Assembly (NCBI GenBank): GCA_903834925.1
Contig: CAILLA010000090.1
Location: 1-48,809, forward strand
DNA length: 48,809 nucleotides
Source of the DNA: an uncultured Schlesneria sp.
Lineage (GTDB): Bacteria; Planctomycetota; Planctomycetia; Planctomycetales; Planctomycetaceae
Reading direction: 5' to 3'
A program made the position numbers and the translations under genes. The notes under the pieces are model-generated. The model made no database searches. It saw only the letters and a list, made by a program, of their open reading frames with translations, and had not been told where the DNA came from. Of this stretch, positions 1-9,751 are shown in pieces (position 1 is the stretch's first letter; every line of letters begins with the position of its first letter).

Positions 1-129
1 GATCGCTCGCGACGTGATTCGGCGAAGGGGGTTTCGGCGGTCCAAGCGATTCCGCTTATCGTGACGCGACTTCTTGCTCGAATTGTGCCGGGGTTGCGGT
101 CGTTTCGATGACCCTTTACGCTTCGCCAT
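1..129 (-). CDS. 5' end of unidentified basic ORF (left copy), cut by window edge
   Basis: An ATG at 127-129 opens a minus-strand frame of 43 codons that reaches the window edge without a stop. The product begins MAKRKGSSKRP and is extremely rich in Arg, Lys, Ser and His, with no hydrophobic segment. A GGGAG-like ribosome site lies about nine bases upstream of the ATG. The first codons and about 110 bp of upstream DNA recur in inverted orientation at the right end of the window, so this is one copy of a repeated gene. A transposase or other mobile-element protein is the natural guess, but I do not recognise the family and the C-terminal part is missing. Confidence 0.45.
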   Translation of the reverse strand, partial: MAKRKGSSKRPQPRHNSSKKSRHDKRNRLDRRNPLRRITSRAI

Positions 130-239
130 CCTTGGCTCCCACGGTGACGTGTTTTGTTCACACTCACAACATCGCAGAGAGCCAGGGTTTCTAAAACATC
201 ATTTCCGAGTCGCGCGTTCCCCTAAAGTGCAGTTTGACA
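95..239 (-). repeat. Left copy of 145-bp terminal inverted repeat
   Basis: The reverse complement of 95-239 matches 48665-48809 with only two mismatches, at 141 versus 48763 and at 236 versus 48668. The repeat covers the start of the basic ORF and its leader. Similarity stops at about 239/240, which probably marks the outer edge of the repeated element. The inner limit cannot be seen because the right copy runs off the window. Confidence 0.9.
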
Positions 240-258
240 AGAACCAACAAAACAAAAT

Positions 259-289
259 GTCCGCCAAGTCGATTCGACCTGACGGACAA
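259..289 (-). terminator. Probable intrinsic terminator of the DUF1559 gene
   Basis: TGTCCG and CGGACA bracket a near-complete 15-bp inverted repeat with two mismatches. On the minus strand it is followed by the T-rich run TTTTGTTTTGTT. It lies 27 bp past the DUF1559 stop codon and just inside the repeat boundary at 239, so it would end transcription of the secretion-like locus before the repeated element. Confidence 0.6.
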
Positions 290-316
290 TAATTTCAAAT
301 CCAGGAAACAGAATGT

Positions 317-1495
317 TTAATAGTCCCGAGCATTAAGCGTCCGTTCGCCGTAAGTTACACCGTTGGAGGTTAACAACTTAGCATAAACGTTCTTATCAAC
401 GTTTTCGCTGAGAAAACGACCTGAACCGTCACCCATAATTGCATTTACACCACCAGAATGTTGCGAGCTTGGTCGCGGTGTCCCAATAACGGCAGTTCCC
501 AAATTACGGTTGATAACCCACTGATCGGGGTTCGCGGTTGGATCAGTGAATCCGCCTGTACCAGAAATTGTCGCCAAGGTTCCCGGGGTGAACAAGCCCG
601 TATTCACTTGGTATGCATTGGAAACAGGAACGGAGATACTAAACCCGAGATGGTTAACGCCATATCCACTTTGTGAACCAAGCGAACCGTTCCACGGACC
701 CGCATTCAAATTCTCAGTCAGCATAAGTGTCGACCCAGTTCCGTCTCCTGTTGAAAGATAATCTATTGAGGACTGAAATGAATTCGAACTTGGATTAGTC
801 GTGGCCCGAAAAAACACACCAGTCGCAGTTTGTACCGCTTGATCCTGCGAATCAAACGCTGTCGCGGAGCCTTGCAAACTAATTCCATCTAATGAATAGT
901 TCGAATTTCCGTTCCAATCGATTATGTAGGGCTGCTGAAAAGGCCCGCCTGACGCAACCGTTTCCTGTGCACCCCATATTTTACTCGGAATGAACCCCGC
1001 GTTTACAACGAAGCTCAAACCGCCAGGCTGACGAAACGAATCCGCGTCGTCCGGACACGTGAATACTGGCAACCAGATATTCTCGCCATTGAGTCCGCTG
1101 TTAACCGCGAATGAGTAAGGAGCAGAGGATCCGCCTGCAACCACGGCGTTGGACTTGATGTTTTTCAGAATAGCTGTGGCGTCCAATGCTGGAAGCAATT
1201 GCATGGGCCAACCAGCACCGTAGATGAAGCCGGTTACGTTGCTATTGCTAATCGGTATATCACTCGTAAGGTAAGGCAAACCGCCTCCCGTGTTAGAAGA
1301 AAAGGCAATCATTGCCAAACCAACTTGGCGAATGTTGTTCAAACATTCCAATTTTCTTGCGGCTCGGCGGGCTGATTGGACTGCTGGGGCAATTAGCGAG
1401 GCGAGGACCGCGATGATCGAGATCACGACGAGGAGCTCGATCAGGGTAAAGCCGCGGCGCGGCTGGCGTTTCGTCGAAAGGCGTAGACGTGTCAT
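317..1495 (-). CDS. DUF1559 protein with prepilin-type N-terminus
   Basis: 392 residues from the ATG at 1493-1495, which has GGAG eight bases upstream; the longer frame to 1609 lacks such a site. Residues 15-38 form a class III prepilin signal (RRGFTLIEL, Gly15/Phe16 cleavage, Glu5 of the mature protein) with its hydrophobic helix. It is followed by [19 protein letters not shown], the typical continuation of the planctomycete DUF1559 (SBP_bac_10) family. The C-terminal H-x-DG signature is present (His346, Asp356-Gly357). Length fits the family. DUF1559 proteins are numerous in planctomycetes and are thought to be exported and assembled like pilins; their function is unknown. This one lies about 290 bp past the giant GspK-like gene on the same strand and may be read as the last gene of the locus. 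Confidence 0.9.
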   Translation of the reverse strand: MTRLRLSTKRQPRRGFTLIELLVVISIIAVLASLIAPAVQSARRAARKLECLNNIRQVGLAMIAFSSNTGGGLPYLTSDIPISNSNVTGFIYGAGWPMQLLPALDATAILKNIKSNAVVAGGSSAPYSFAVNSGLNGENIWLPVFTCPDDADSFRQPGGLSFVVNAGFIPSKIWGAQETVASGGPFQQPYIIDWNGNSNYSLDGISLQGSATAFDSQDQAVQTATGVFFRATTNPSSNSFQSSIDYLSTGDGTGSTLMLTENLNAGPWNGSLGSQSGYGVNHLGFSISVPVSNAYQVNTGLFTPGTLATISGTGGFTDPTANPDQWVINRNLGTAVIGTPRPSSQHSGGVNAIMGDGSGRFLSENVDKNVYAKLLTSNGVTYGERTLNARDY

Positions 1496-1784
1496 GACAG
1501 ACTCTCCAAATAGATGTGGGCGACAGGTTTCGAACAAGAATTTCAAAGTTCGCTTCTGGTCGAAGTCGCCATTCGACTGCACCGCGCAACCGAATAAACA
1601 AACTAGCAAATCAGAAGCCGCAATTCCAATGTTTTTTTTACTCTTTACGGAATATGGAGTTACCGAGATTTACGGCTTTTCCGTGCAAATGGACAGTGTG
1701 ATAGATTTTGCGTCGGCAGCCTCCTCTCGCTAGCGCTTTTTCGCACTGCTGTACGTTTCGAACCGCATCGATGGCGACATCGAT

Positions 1785-4700
1785 TCAGTTCAATGTTTGA
1801 CGGTACAGAACCAGATCTTTCCATCTGATCCCGTTCATATTATTTCGCAGACCGGTCGTATCGGTATTCGGTTGGAAACTGTAACTTTGCGAACTCACTG
1901 GAAAAGTCGGAGAATTGCTTTGCGTGACCTGATTTTTATTTATCGTCACATTTCCCGCAGCCAGGTTGGTTACGAGCGTCTTCATTTGCTCGATCGCACC
2001 CGTTCGGTCCACAATGAAAAACCCACGATGCGTCGGTGCATCATCAAGCCGACCGCCGATTTGAACGGCGGTGGCCTGAGTTGCATTCTGGCCAGTGCCA
2101 ACAAACCCGGAAACCTGAACCGCTTCGTAGTATTGAACCGTAATGTAAACCGCAAACGAATTGCTGCGGGTCGTCGTGTTGTTCAACAATTTGGACATCA
2201 AACGATAGCGAGACGTTGGATGGAGCGGATTCCCCTGGGCTTCGGTATCAATCGGCCCAATATGATCAGTCCCGTTGTTACCGACTTCGAACAGCCGACG
2301 CGATTCGTTGACATTTGTCGCGCTAGCAGAATCTATCGGCAGTGATCGGAAAATCGTGTTTTCAATCGGACTGTCGGACGGTGTCGCATTAGCGGCAAGG
2401 GGCAAAGCCTGTTGTCCCAATGCATCAAGACCTCGGAAGGGACGCGAATTGGCCGTACCTGGAACATACAAATTGACGACCGGATCAACGGAGTACGGCG
2501 TCCCTGATAGAGGTGGCACGTAACGTGATTCGCGGGATTTGAGGAATTCGAACCACCACTTTCTGGTATCTGACGAGTCAGTTGAATCGAGATACGGCCC
2601 TGCATTCCCAGAGAGATTAATACGGGGATCTTGGATGATTTGATCATCATCGATCAAGGCCAGCAATACCTGTGGGTCCCGAATCATGTTCAGATTCAAT
2701 AGCCCATGCGTCTTGGGCCAGCCAAAATACTGCGGATATCCAAACGGTGCCGAAAACATCATCGTTGTTGGAAAAGCCCCGTCGGATGGGGTTGCTCCTT
2801 GAGTCACAGTTGATGGATAGCCCGTCGGGTAATAGGACGTGACACCCGGCATCCCTGGATTAGTAAACGTGATCGGAATGCCGTAATTTGTCGATTGCCC
2901 TTTTTGGATCGCTCCCGAGGGTGGGGTACCAGCAATCGCCGCATGCTGATGGCTTCGATTCGGAACTTCGAGAAAATCAAACAGGCGATACCAGCGATTC
3001 CCGTAATTGGGCGTTGTGTTGTTTTTCGAGTAATCAGGATTGTCCGGTCTCATGAAACGGGCTGCCGCAATCGCCGGATAGTACTTGGAATTCGATTCGT
3101 AAAACTCGCTGGTTGAGACATTCCCGGAAGTGGCATCAACAACATTGGCGAGTGCCGAAGTCAGGTTATCCGAACCATAGAGTGGTAATTGCAGTAATTC
3201 GCTGAGCGAACCAAAGTCACGATCGTTGTGCAATTGCCACGCGACGGAATTCGGATTTGCGCCCGGCAGAGTGGTGCTGGCGGCATTGATCGTGTTCTTG
3301 CCGAGTTGCGTGTTCGTCGATGTCGTTGCACTGAGCAATGGAACAGATCGTGGATAGCTCTTGGAATTATTGAGAGTATTCACATCAGAGGGATCGACCG
3401 AACCAATCAGGACGTCGCTAGTTCCGGCTGCTGTCCCTGTATATGACGTTTTATCGACAGGAGCCCAAACGAAATTGTTCGGCACGTCAGGTCCGGCTGC
3501 AGCCCGTCTTTCGAGTATCAGCCTGACGGTTTTATTTGGATTTGCCGCGTAAAGTTGTCCCAATTGAACGGCAAATGCGCCGGGGGTGTTGGCTGGTGTG
3601 TCAGTTGTATCTTTTGTCACCAGGAAACGGGTTTTGTTATCCGGGTAAGCCCATACGAGATCAAGATTGCATCTTGGGATCATATCGACTGGCTGAGTTG
3701 TTGGCGTGATTGGTGTATCCGTCAAACCGCCTGCAATGTTAGACGGCTGTGGAACGGCAAGCGGATAAGATGTCCCCATCAACGTCGCGTCAGCACGAAA
3801 GTCACTCGTCCTGGCAGAGTTTGAGTTTCCATTAGCGCTCTTGACGGTGTCGGTACCATCCTGCGACGCCACGGAGAATACGGCACCTGGAAGCAATACC
3901 GGATTTGTCCCGCCAGCCGGGTCCTGAGAAAGATAATTACTTGCTGTCGCTCCAGACGATGCTGTCAAACCTGGTAAAAAGTAAAGCGTGCTATAAGTCT
4001 TCGTTTCGTCGGTCGGCGATACCATACGGACGCGCCAATCCGCCTTTGTCGTCGCGTTCTGCGGTGTGATATTCGAGGACGAGGCAAGTGCCACTGGAAG
4101 TGGTGATACGTTCTGTAATTCGAAGAATATGTAGGGCCGCCCCTCAGGAGCGGTTTGCGAGTCGTCAAAAATCGTATATTTGCTGTCCTGGGCGTTCTTC
4201 ACGATGAATGCAGCCGCTTCCGAAAAAGTCAATAGCTGACGCTCAACGCCATAGACGACATTGTCATCGGCGTTACCCGCGATCCCATCAAGACCGTACA
4301 TATAGTCTTGAGTACTCGTCGAAGTGGTTTGCCATCCGTGGCCATTTTGCGAGAGATCTGTGTCGTAATAAAATGCCGTAACTATGTTATCGGCGTCCAA
4401 AGCATCCACCAGGTTGACCGCAAACTGAGCCATTTCTTTTGCCTGAGCCGCGCTGGGAGGTGTCGGAACGTATCGATAATCGTAGTCACCACTTGTCCCA
4501 TCCGTTTGTACGGAACAGAAGGTGTAAAGCAACGTGTAAATATCGCGAGCCATCTGCTGACGAGCCATGGCCGCGTTTGTATCTGAAGGCGATGTCTGTT
4601 CTGGCAATGGTGCGAAGCCGTATTGATTCCCGGTCGCTCCATCCAGATATAACCAGCGGTTCACATTCAATTTCTGTGAGACGACCCCGCTGGTACTCGT

Positions 4701-7685
4701 CTGTTGCAGAAACGAATAAAGTTCCTGCCGATAGGGGTTTGCTGTTCCGTTCGTAAGAGACGGTGGAAAACCTGACGTCAGGACTTCCCACGAACGCAAA
4801 CCACCTTGCGTCGAATTACCACCCGTTGTTGTCACTCCGCCAACATCCGCGACGCCAAGTCCGAATTCGCGCCGATCCTGACTGACCGTTGTCAGCCGCT
4901 TGCGAATTGTGGGAGCGTTCTGGCTGGCCACCAGGTTCCCCGGCATGACATCCGCAAGCCGTGACCGCGAGTCCGTCAGACGACCGTCCGCAGAACTTCC
5001 CTGCAAGAACAGCATTTCTTCGGGGCCAAACACAGCGTCGCTCGAGATTGAACTCAAAAAGGATGCCGTCGCGTTTGCATTCAAACCCGACAACGGAGTT
5101 GGCGGCAGGTATCCAGGCGGGATCGGGTTGGTTGACGTATTGTCCTGCGTCAGCTGGGAAAGGTAATTGACAAAATTCAGATACGCTGGCGACATCAACA
5201 CAGGATCAATGATCGCTTCAGCCGGATCATCAAGCAACGAATCCGAAAGTGAACCCGGCATCAACCATTGGTAGTACGTCGACGAATTTTTCTCACCCCA
5301 GCGAACCCCACCGGGCCCCGAACCGTTAAATGAGTGGTACCCCACATAGGTCGGCCAAGACAGCCACGGCGTGATTGGCTTGTTGTTGACTTTATAGGTC
5401 TGAGAATAAATCGGATTCGTTGACGGCGAATATCCCTGACCCCCGGTATTCGGAACAGGGGAATAATGGGCGAACTCGGGGTACTTTCCGTAGGCAATCG
5501 TATCGTCAGACCCTTGCCAGCCTTCTTCAGAAATATCGTCGACGATGCCATTACCGTCATCATCCTGATCTTTGATGCCCGGCTTGCCGTCGGCCCCGAA
5601 TGTATACCGCTGGAACGCCTGGCCCGAACCTCGGAAATCGAGCGGAGTGCCCCATCGCGTGTTAAAGATCGCCTCACCCTCATTCACATTATCATTGTCG
5701 TCTGGGTTCGGCGTATTAACGGCTGGTGGGGCCGACCAGTTCGTCGGCGATCCATTATTCCAGATCGTGGACAAACCCGGTTTAGGAATATCTGTTAGCG
5801 TTTGCGAGTTCACGTAGTTCCAGAGACGAGTCGGTTCGCCCTGTCGACCCGCAAAAACCGTATTGATCGCTCCGTTCAGTGGAGTTGTCGACGGAGCCAA
5901 CCCCAATTGAAAGCCAGTTCGTCCGATATTCATCAGCAACCATTCGAGATTGGCCAGTTCTGTGATCGACCGTCCCGGCTGCGGCATCGTGGATGTGTTG
6001 ATGCTTTTATCAAACTGTTGCAGGAAATAGCTCAACTGAGTAGCCGCTTCGCTTCCCAACAGCGAGTAATCGGGGGGCGTCGCATTAGGGTCAGGGTTCG
6101 CGGTCAATGCCCGCTGAATGTTGATTTCGTAGGTACTTAATCCAATATTCGACTTCGACAAGCTGTCGGGTGTCGATGTGAAGTTTGACCAGGCATTACC
6201 GGATAACTTTCCACCGGTCTGGCGAAACCCAAGTTGGGTGGGTGGAACCGCAGGAGGGGTCGTTGTTGCGTTTATCGCCCCCAAACCGGCGATCCCTGTA
6301 AGATTCAAATTTCCTGAAAGATTCCCCGTCGCATTGACATTCAGCAAGCCATTCAAATCGCGAATACTGATCGCAAACAGCGGCACAACCAGCTTCCCGT
6401 CGCCTCGGCGAACAGGCGGGAAGCCAAGATCCATCAAGATCGCATCCATGACCCCATCACCATCCGTATCCACGTCCAGATCGATATCAAGACCTCCAAC
6501 TGAAACGGAATTGTGTAACGCGCCAGCAGTCGGTGACCAAACACCAAGACTTCCCGGAGTTGTGGAAGCATTACGTGTTCGATTTGGATCGGTGATCGTT
6601 ACGGGAAGCGAACTTTCCGGCGGCGCGAATGACCCTGGAATCGAGTGTTTGTTTACGTCATCCTGCGACACAAGCGACGTAAACGGTCGTCGCAAGGTGA
6701 CGCCACCGTTCTTCAGGGCATAATACCGAATGGAATTGATGTACCTGGCGAGGACGTTTTTCCCATTCGTGTCGGCGAAAATCGGATTCCCGCTTCCATC
6801 CACGCAAACATGACTTGGATGTGGACGCATCACCTGATTTACAAATGCGGGTGATTGATACCAGTCGTCTAAAACACCGTTATTATTTGTATCTTCGCCA
6901 TTATCAAGAATTCCGTTCCGATTGACATCCTCCAGCGGAACAACGGCAGGAGACCCTGCAACATTGGAAGCGATTCGTAGATATTGCGGTCGCAGAAATG
7001 ACGGAATGATGACCCTTTGTGAACTGGTTGCCGTCGCGTCTAATGCCGTTCCGTCATAAGACAGAAATATACTGTCGATATTAGGTGCGTTATAGTTCAC
7101 GTCCGGTTCGGGAATATAGAAATTCAAATTCGGATTCGAATTTCCTCCTCCGGTTCCTGCTCCACGAAAGATCTTTTTTGCATCCCAAAAAGCATCCTTC
7201 GTCCCGTAACTCCAATTCCCGGCATTCGCTGCTGACGAATCCACGATATTCAGCAGATGCTGGTTGTCGTTTGCGTCATTGTAAGCACCATTAAAATTCA
7301 TATCGACATGCGGCAAGCCGGAAGAGTCTTGGATCAGGTTGACTCCTTCCCCATTCCAGGGGACCGTGTCTCGACCGAACATATTCGCCAATAGCGAATG
7401 CCGCCCGCCCCAGAGAATGCTCTGAGTATAGGTATCAGGCGGTCCAAGAATAATCTGCTGAAGCGCGAAGTCGAATAAGGAATCCGGTTCGAGAGACGGA
7501 GCTTTAAGAACTTGAGCCCCTTTGGCAAACGAGGCCGCATTCTGCTTTTCCTGCTTGGCGAACGTATAAAACACAAAACCAAGGAAGGCGAGCATCCCTA
7601 ATAGCGCAACGACGATAATCAGGGTTGATCCGCGCCTCGAATCAATCCGGGCGGGATTCTGTCGAGTAAATGGAATTGGTTTCAT
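1785..7685 (-). CDS. Giant GspK-like minor pseudopilin (1966 aa)
   Basis: The N-terminus is a prepilin-type signal and helix: SRRGSTLIIVVALLGMLAFLG (residues about 16-36), with the hydrophobic stretch at 21-43. Position +5 after the Gly/Ser junction is Ile rather than Glu. Loss of Glu5 is the known hallmark of GspK, the tip pseudopilin of type II secretion systems. The gene follows GspJ-, GspI- and GspH-like genes in the classical order. The protein is about six times longer than an ordinary GspK (around 300 residues). It has two acidic calcium-loop-like regions: an EF-hand/dockerin-like pair near 253-274 (DVNRNGILDNGED, DTNNNGVLDDW) and an acidic motif near 695-727 (DDDGNGIVDD followed by GWQGSDD). 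The rest is low in Cys and rich in Asn, Thr, Ser and Pro, as in extracellular proteins. An adhesin or filament-tip role is an inference. Confidence 0.8.
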   Translation of the reverse strand: MKPIPFTRQNPARIDSRRGSTLIIVVALLGMLAFLGFVFYTFAKQEKQNAASFAKGAQVLKAPSLEPDSLFDFALQQIILGPPDTYTQSILWGGRHSLLANMFGRDTVPWNGEGVNLIQDSSGLPHVDMNFNGAYNDANDNQHLLNIVDSSAANAGNWSYGTKDAFWDAKKIFRGAGTGGGNSNPNLNFYIPEPDVNYNAPNIDSIFLSYDGTALDATATSSQRVIIPSFLRPQYLRIASNVAGSPAVVPLEDVNRNGILDNGEDTNNNGVLDDWYQSPAFVNQVMRPHPSHVCVDGSGNPIFADTNGKNVLARYINSIRYYALKNGGVTLRRPFTSLVSQDDVNKHSIPGSFAPPESSLPVTITDPNRTRNASTTPGSLGVWSPTAGALHNSVSVGGLDIDLDVDTDGDGVMDAILMDLGFPPVRRGDGKLVVPLFAISIRDLNGLLNVNATGNLSGNLNLTGIAGLGAINATTTPPAVPPTQLGFRQTGGKLSGNAWSNFTSTPDSLSKSNIGLSTYEINIQRALTANPDPNATPPDYSLLGSEAATQLSYFLQQFDKSINTSTMPQPGRSITELANLEWLLMNIGRTGFQLGLAPSTTPLNGAINTVFAGRQGEPTRLWNYVNSQTLTDIPKPGLSTIWNNGSPTNWSAPPAVNTPNPDDNDNVNEGEAIFNTRWGTPLDFRGSGQAFQRYTFGADGKPGIKDQDDDGNGIVDDISEEGWQGSDDTIAYGKYPEFAHYSPVPNTGGQGYSPSTNPIYSQTYKVNNKPITPWLSWPTYVGYHSFNGSGPGGVRWGEKNSSTYYQWLMPGSLSDSLLDDPAEAIIDPVLMSPAYLNFVNYLSQLTQDNTSTNPIPPGYLPPTPLSGLNANATASFLSSISSDAVFGPEEMLFLQGSSADGRLTDSRSRLADVMPGNLVASQNAPTIRKRLTTVSQDRREFGLGVADVGGVTTTGGNSTQGGLRSWEVLTSGFPPSLTNGTANPYRQELYSFLQQTSTSGVVSQKLNVNRWLYLDGATGNQYGFAPLPEQTSPSDTNAAMARQQMARDIYTLLYTFCSVQTDGTSGDYDYRYVPTPPSAAQAKEMAQFAVNLVDALDADNIVTAFYYDTDLSQNGHGWQTTSTSTQDYMYGLDGIAGNADDNVVYGVERQLLTFSEAAAFIVKNAQDSKYTIFDDSQTAPEGRPYIFFELQNVSPLPVALASSSNITPQNATTKADWRVRMVSPTDETKTYSTLYFLPGLTASSGATASNYLSQDPAGGTNPVLLPGAVFSVASQDGTDTVKSANGNSNSARTSDFRADATLMGTSYPLAVPQPSNIAGGLTDTPITPTTQPVDMIPRCNLDLVWAYPDNKTRFLVTKDTTDTPANTPGAFAVQLGQLYAANPNKTVRLILERRAAAGPDVPNNFVWAPVDKTSYTGTAAGTSDVLIGSVDPSDVNTLNNSKSYPRSVPLLSATTSTNTQLGKNTINAASTTLPGANPNSVAWQLHNDRDFGSLSELLQLPLYGSDNLTSALANVVDATSGNVSTSEFYESNSKYYPAIAAARFMRPDNPDYSKNNTTPNYGNRWYRLFDFLEVPNRSHQHAAIAGTPPSGAIQKGQSTNYGIPITFTNPGMPGVTSYYPTGYPSTVTQGATPSDGAFPTTMMFSAPFGYPQYFGWPKTHGLLNLNMIRDPQVLLALIDDDQIIQDPRINLSGNAGPYLDSTDSSDTRKWWFEFLKSRESRYVPPLSGTPYSVDPVVNLYVPGTANSRPFRGLDALGQQALPLAANATPSDSPIENTIFRSLPIDSASATNVNESRRLFEVGNNGTDHIGPIDTEAQGNPLHPTSRYRLMSKLLNNTTTRSNSFAVYITVQYYEAVQVSGFVGTGQNATQATAVQIGGRLDDAPTHRGFFIVDRTGAIEQMKTLVTNLAAGNVTINKNQVTQSNSPTFPVSSQSYSFQPNTDTTGLRNNMNGIRWKDLVLYRQTLN

Positions 7686-7800
7686 GGCAGACCTTTGACT
7701 ACTGACGACAACCGTTGCCCGAACGATTATCTACGGGACATTGAATTCTCGACGTTTCGCTCACGCAACGATCAGCAAACGAACGCTGCACGTCAAAACG

Positions 7801-9591
7801 CTATTCTTCAGGAGGCTCATTCGTAACACTGGCTGGCTTCAAGCGATCAACAAGTGACTGAACAACAGTCATTTGACGGATTTGATTACTCGATACATCC
7901 CGGTAATTAATGGTAATCTGAATTGCCGTGAGGGGTACCGAAAGAAATGTGATCGTCCCATTTGCAGATTTCGAAGGAACAACAGGAATATAAGGAGGCT
8001 CGTTATCACCTGTTTTTAACCCGACACTGGCAAGAGGATGCCAGGTATCAAACTGGTTGCCATAAGTAACATTATGTCGACCAGGCGAACTCGGCCCGAA
8101 GGTTGGCTGGGTCATATTTGTCCCAACCTGTGCCAAATTATCACCCATATCCACAAAGATGCCGGTATTTGGGTCAAGGACTTTCACATCAAACGTCAGC
8201 ACGTTGGACATCAGAAGATCTTCGCCTCGCCGAGATGTCTGACCGGAAAAAGCCGTCACCAGACCAGGATCAACAAGCGCGGTACTGGAATTCAACGCTA
8301 ATCCGGACGTATCGAATGGATTCCCTCCATCGATATTCCCGGGATAACCAAACGCGGAATTTGCACATTCCTGCAAGATGAATCGAGTCGGAATATTGAC
8401 CATATTCTGTGGAAGACCAGTCCTCGTGCTATGCCCGAATCGCAAATGCGGAACCCCCAGGCTAATGGGGAACATCGTCACGGGGCTTTGCGTTTCATCA
8501 ACGAGCATCACCGATGGCTGACTGCTGTTGCTCATTGATTCACGAGTATCGTGAAAGCGAATCCCCTTCATGACCACGCCATTCGAAGTATTGACTCCAC
8601 CGAAATAAAATGCCGAAAAATCGAAATCGCGCCAGAACGTTGACGAATTGGCATTGGTCGCGCTCCCGTAGTTCTCGGTTCCGGCCGTCGTCGCCCCCCA
8701 GAGGATGGGGGTTCCGTTAGGCCATGTCGGTTGTGCATCACCACCACTGGCAGTATCACGGATCAAAAGGACGCGGCGATACAAGTTACCGTTCCGTAGG
8801 AAATAGCTAATTTCCGCCGTTGACGAAATCGCTGCACCATTTCCAAAAACTCCATCATCAAAATCGGGGTCTGATTCGGAGAGGCCAAGAAATCCCCAAG
8901 GCGCATTTGCACCGGTGGATGAATCGTACGCGTTTGTGTTAAAGCTGTTCGAAGGAAACGTGATCGTTGTGAGCCCATTGTTCAAACTGACTGCGGTAGG
9001 TACGTATCCTCCATTATTTGAGACACCACCAGTAGGCGGTGCGATACTTCCAGCGACCCAAAGCCGATTATTCTGTGAAATCAATGGCTGGACCACCGAC
9101 AGAAAATTGCCATTCAACGTGATGGTATTAGCCGTCATGCTTTTTATTGTCTGCCCGCTGAGTGCGGCCGAGCGCCCCGTAAAGGGCGTACTGCTGCTTG
9201 CATGCAACGAAATATTCACCGATGCAGTGAACTGCAGGACGTCGTCTTCATCGTTTCCAGGATCCCCTTCATCAATTTCAAAATATCCGGCGCGACGAGC
9301 CAGGCTGTGTCCAAGCTGTCGAGTATCTTCATTCGAACGAAATGGCAAAACATCACGAAAGGTTCGGCGATCCAGATCGCCACGAAGCGTCATCGACAGC
9401 AAACGGCCTCGTTGATCGTTTTCCGCAATTCCACGCTGCTTTGACAACGTATCGGTCGCCATCACGAAGATTCGGGCAAACATCGACATCATCAATAAGA
9501 CAAGGCCCACAACGACAAGCAATTCAACAAGCGTAAAGCCAGAATTTCTTCGCAGCGTTCGATTGTTCGCGTTTTTATTGACCTTCTTCAT
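7801..9591 (-). CDS. GspJ-like minor pseudopilin
   Basis: 596 residues. Gly18/Phe19 begins a canonical prepilin signal (NSGFTLVELLVVVGL) with Glu5 and a helix of about 22 residues. Next comes a charged stretch with IAENDQRGRLLSMTLRGDL, reminiscent of the GspJ/PulJ helix. The rest is a long polar domain rich in Asn, Ser, Gly and Thr. GspJ is a minor pseudopilin that packs with GspI and GspK at the pilus tip. Position in the gene order (after GspI-like, before GspK-like) supports the name more than sequence does. It is about three times the usual GspJ length. GGGG lies about eight bases before the ATG. The gap to the GspK-like gene is about 115 bp and to the GspI-like gene 160 bp; I saw no clear terminator in either. 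Confidence 0.75.
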   Translation of the reverse strand: MKKVNKNANNRTLRRNSGFTLVELLVVVGLVLLMMSMFARIFVMATDTLSKQRGIAENDQRGRLLSMTLRGDLDRRTFRDVLPFRSNEDTRQLGHSLARRAGYFEIDEGDPGNDEDDVLQFTASVNISLHASSSTPFTGRSAALSGQTIKSMTANTITLNGNFLSVVQPLISQNNRLWVAGSIAPPTGGVSNNGGYVPTAVSLNNGLTTITFPSNSFNTNAYDSSTGANAPWGFLGLSESDPDFDDGVFGNGAAISSTAEISYFLRNGNLYRRVLLIRDTASGGDAQPTWPNGTPILWGATTAGTENYGSATNANSSTFWRDFDFSAFYFGGVNTSNGVVMKGIRFHDTRESMSNSSQPSVMLVDETQSPVTMFPISLGVPHLRFGHSTRTGLPQNMVNIPTRFILQECANSAFGYPGNIDGGNPFDTSGLALNSSTALVDPGLVTAFSGQTSRRGEDLLMSNVLTFDVKVLDPNTGIFVDMGDNLAQVGTNMTQPTFGPSSPGRHNVTYGNQFDTWHPLASVGLKTGDNEPPYIPVVPSKSANGTITFLSVPLTAIQITINYRDVSSNQIRQMTVVQSLVDRLKPASVTNEPPEE

Positions 9592-9751
9592 GATTTGACC
9601 CCGCAGACAACGCTTGTCATCGACTTAAAACCAAGACACTTTTACGGCTGCTGCGACACTGGAAAAGTTGACGGCCATTTCGGCAAGTCTGACTGCACTT
9701 CGATTCAATACCGATTGTTTTCACGACGTTTTTCGATGACACACGGGCAAA

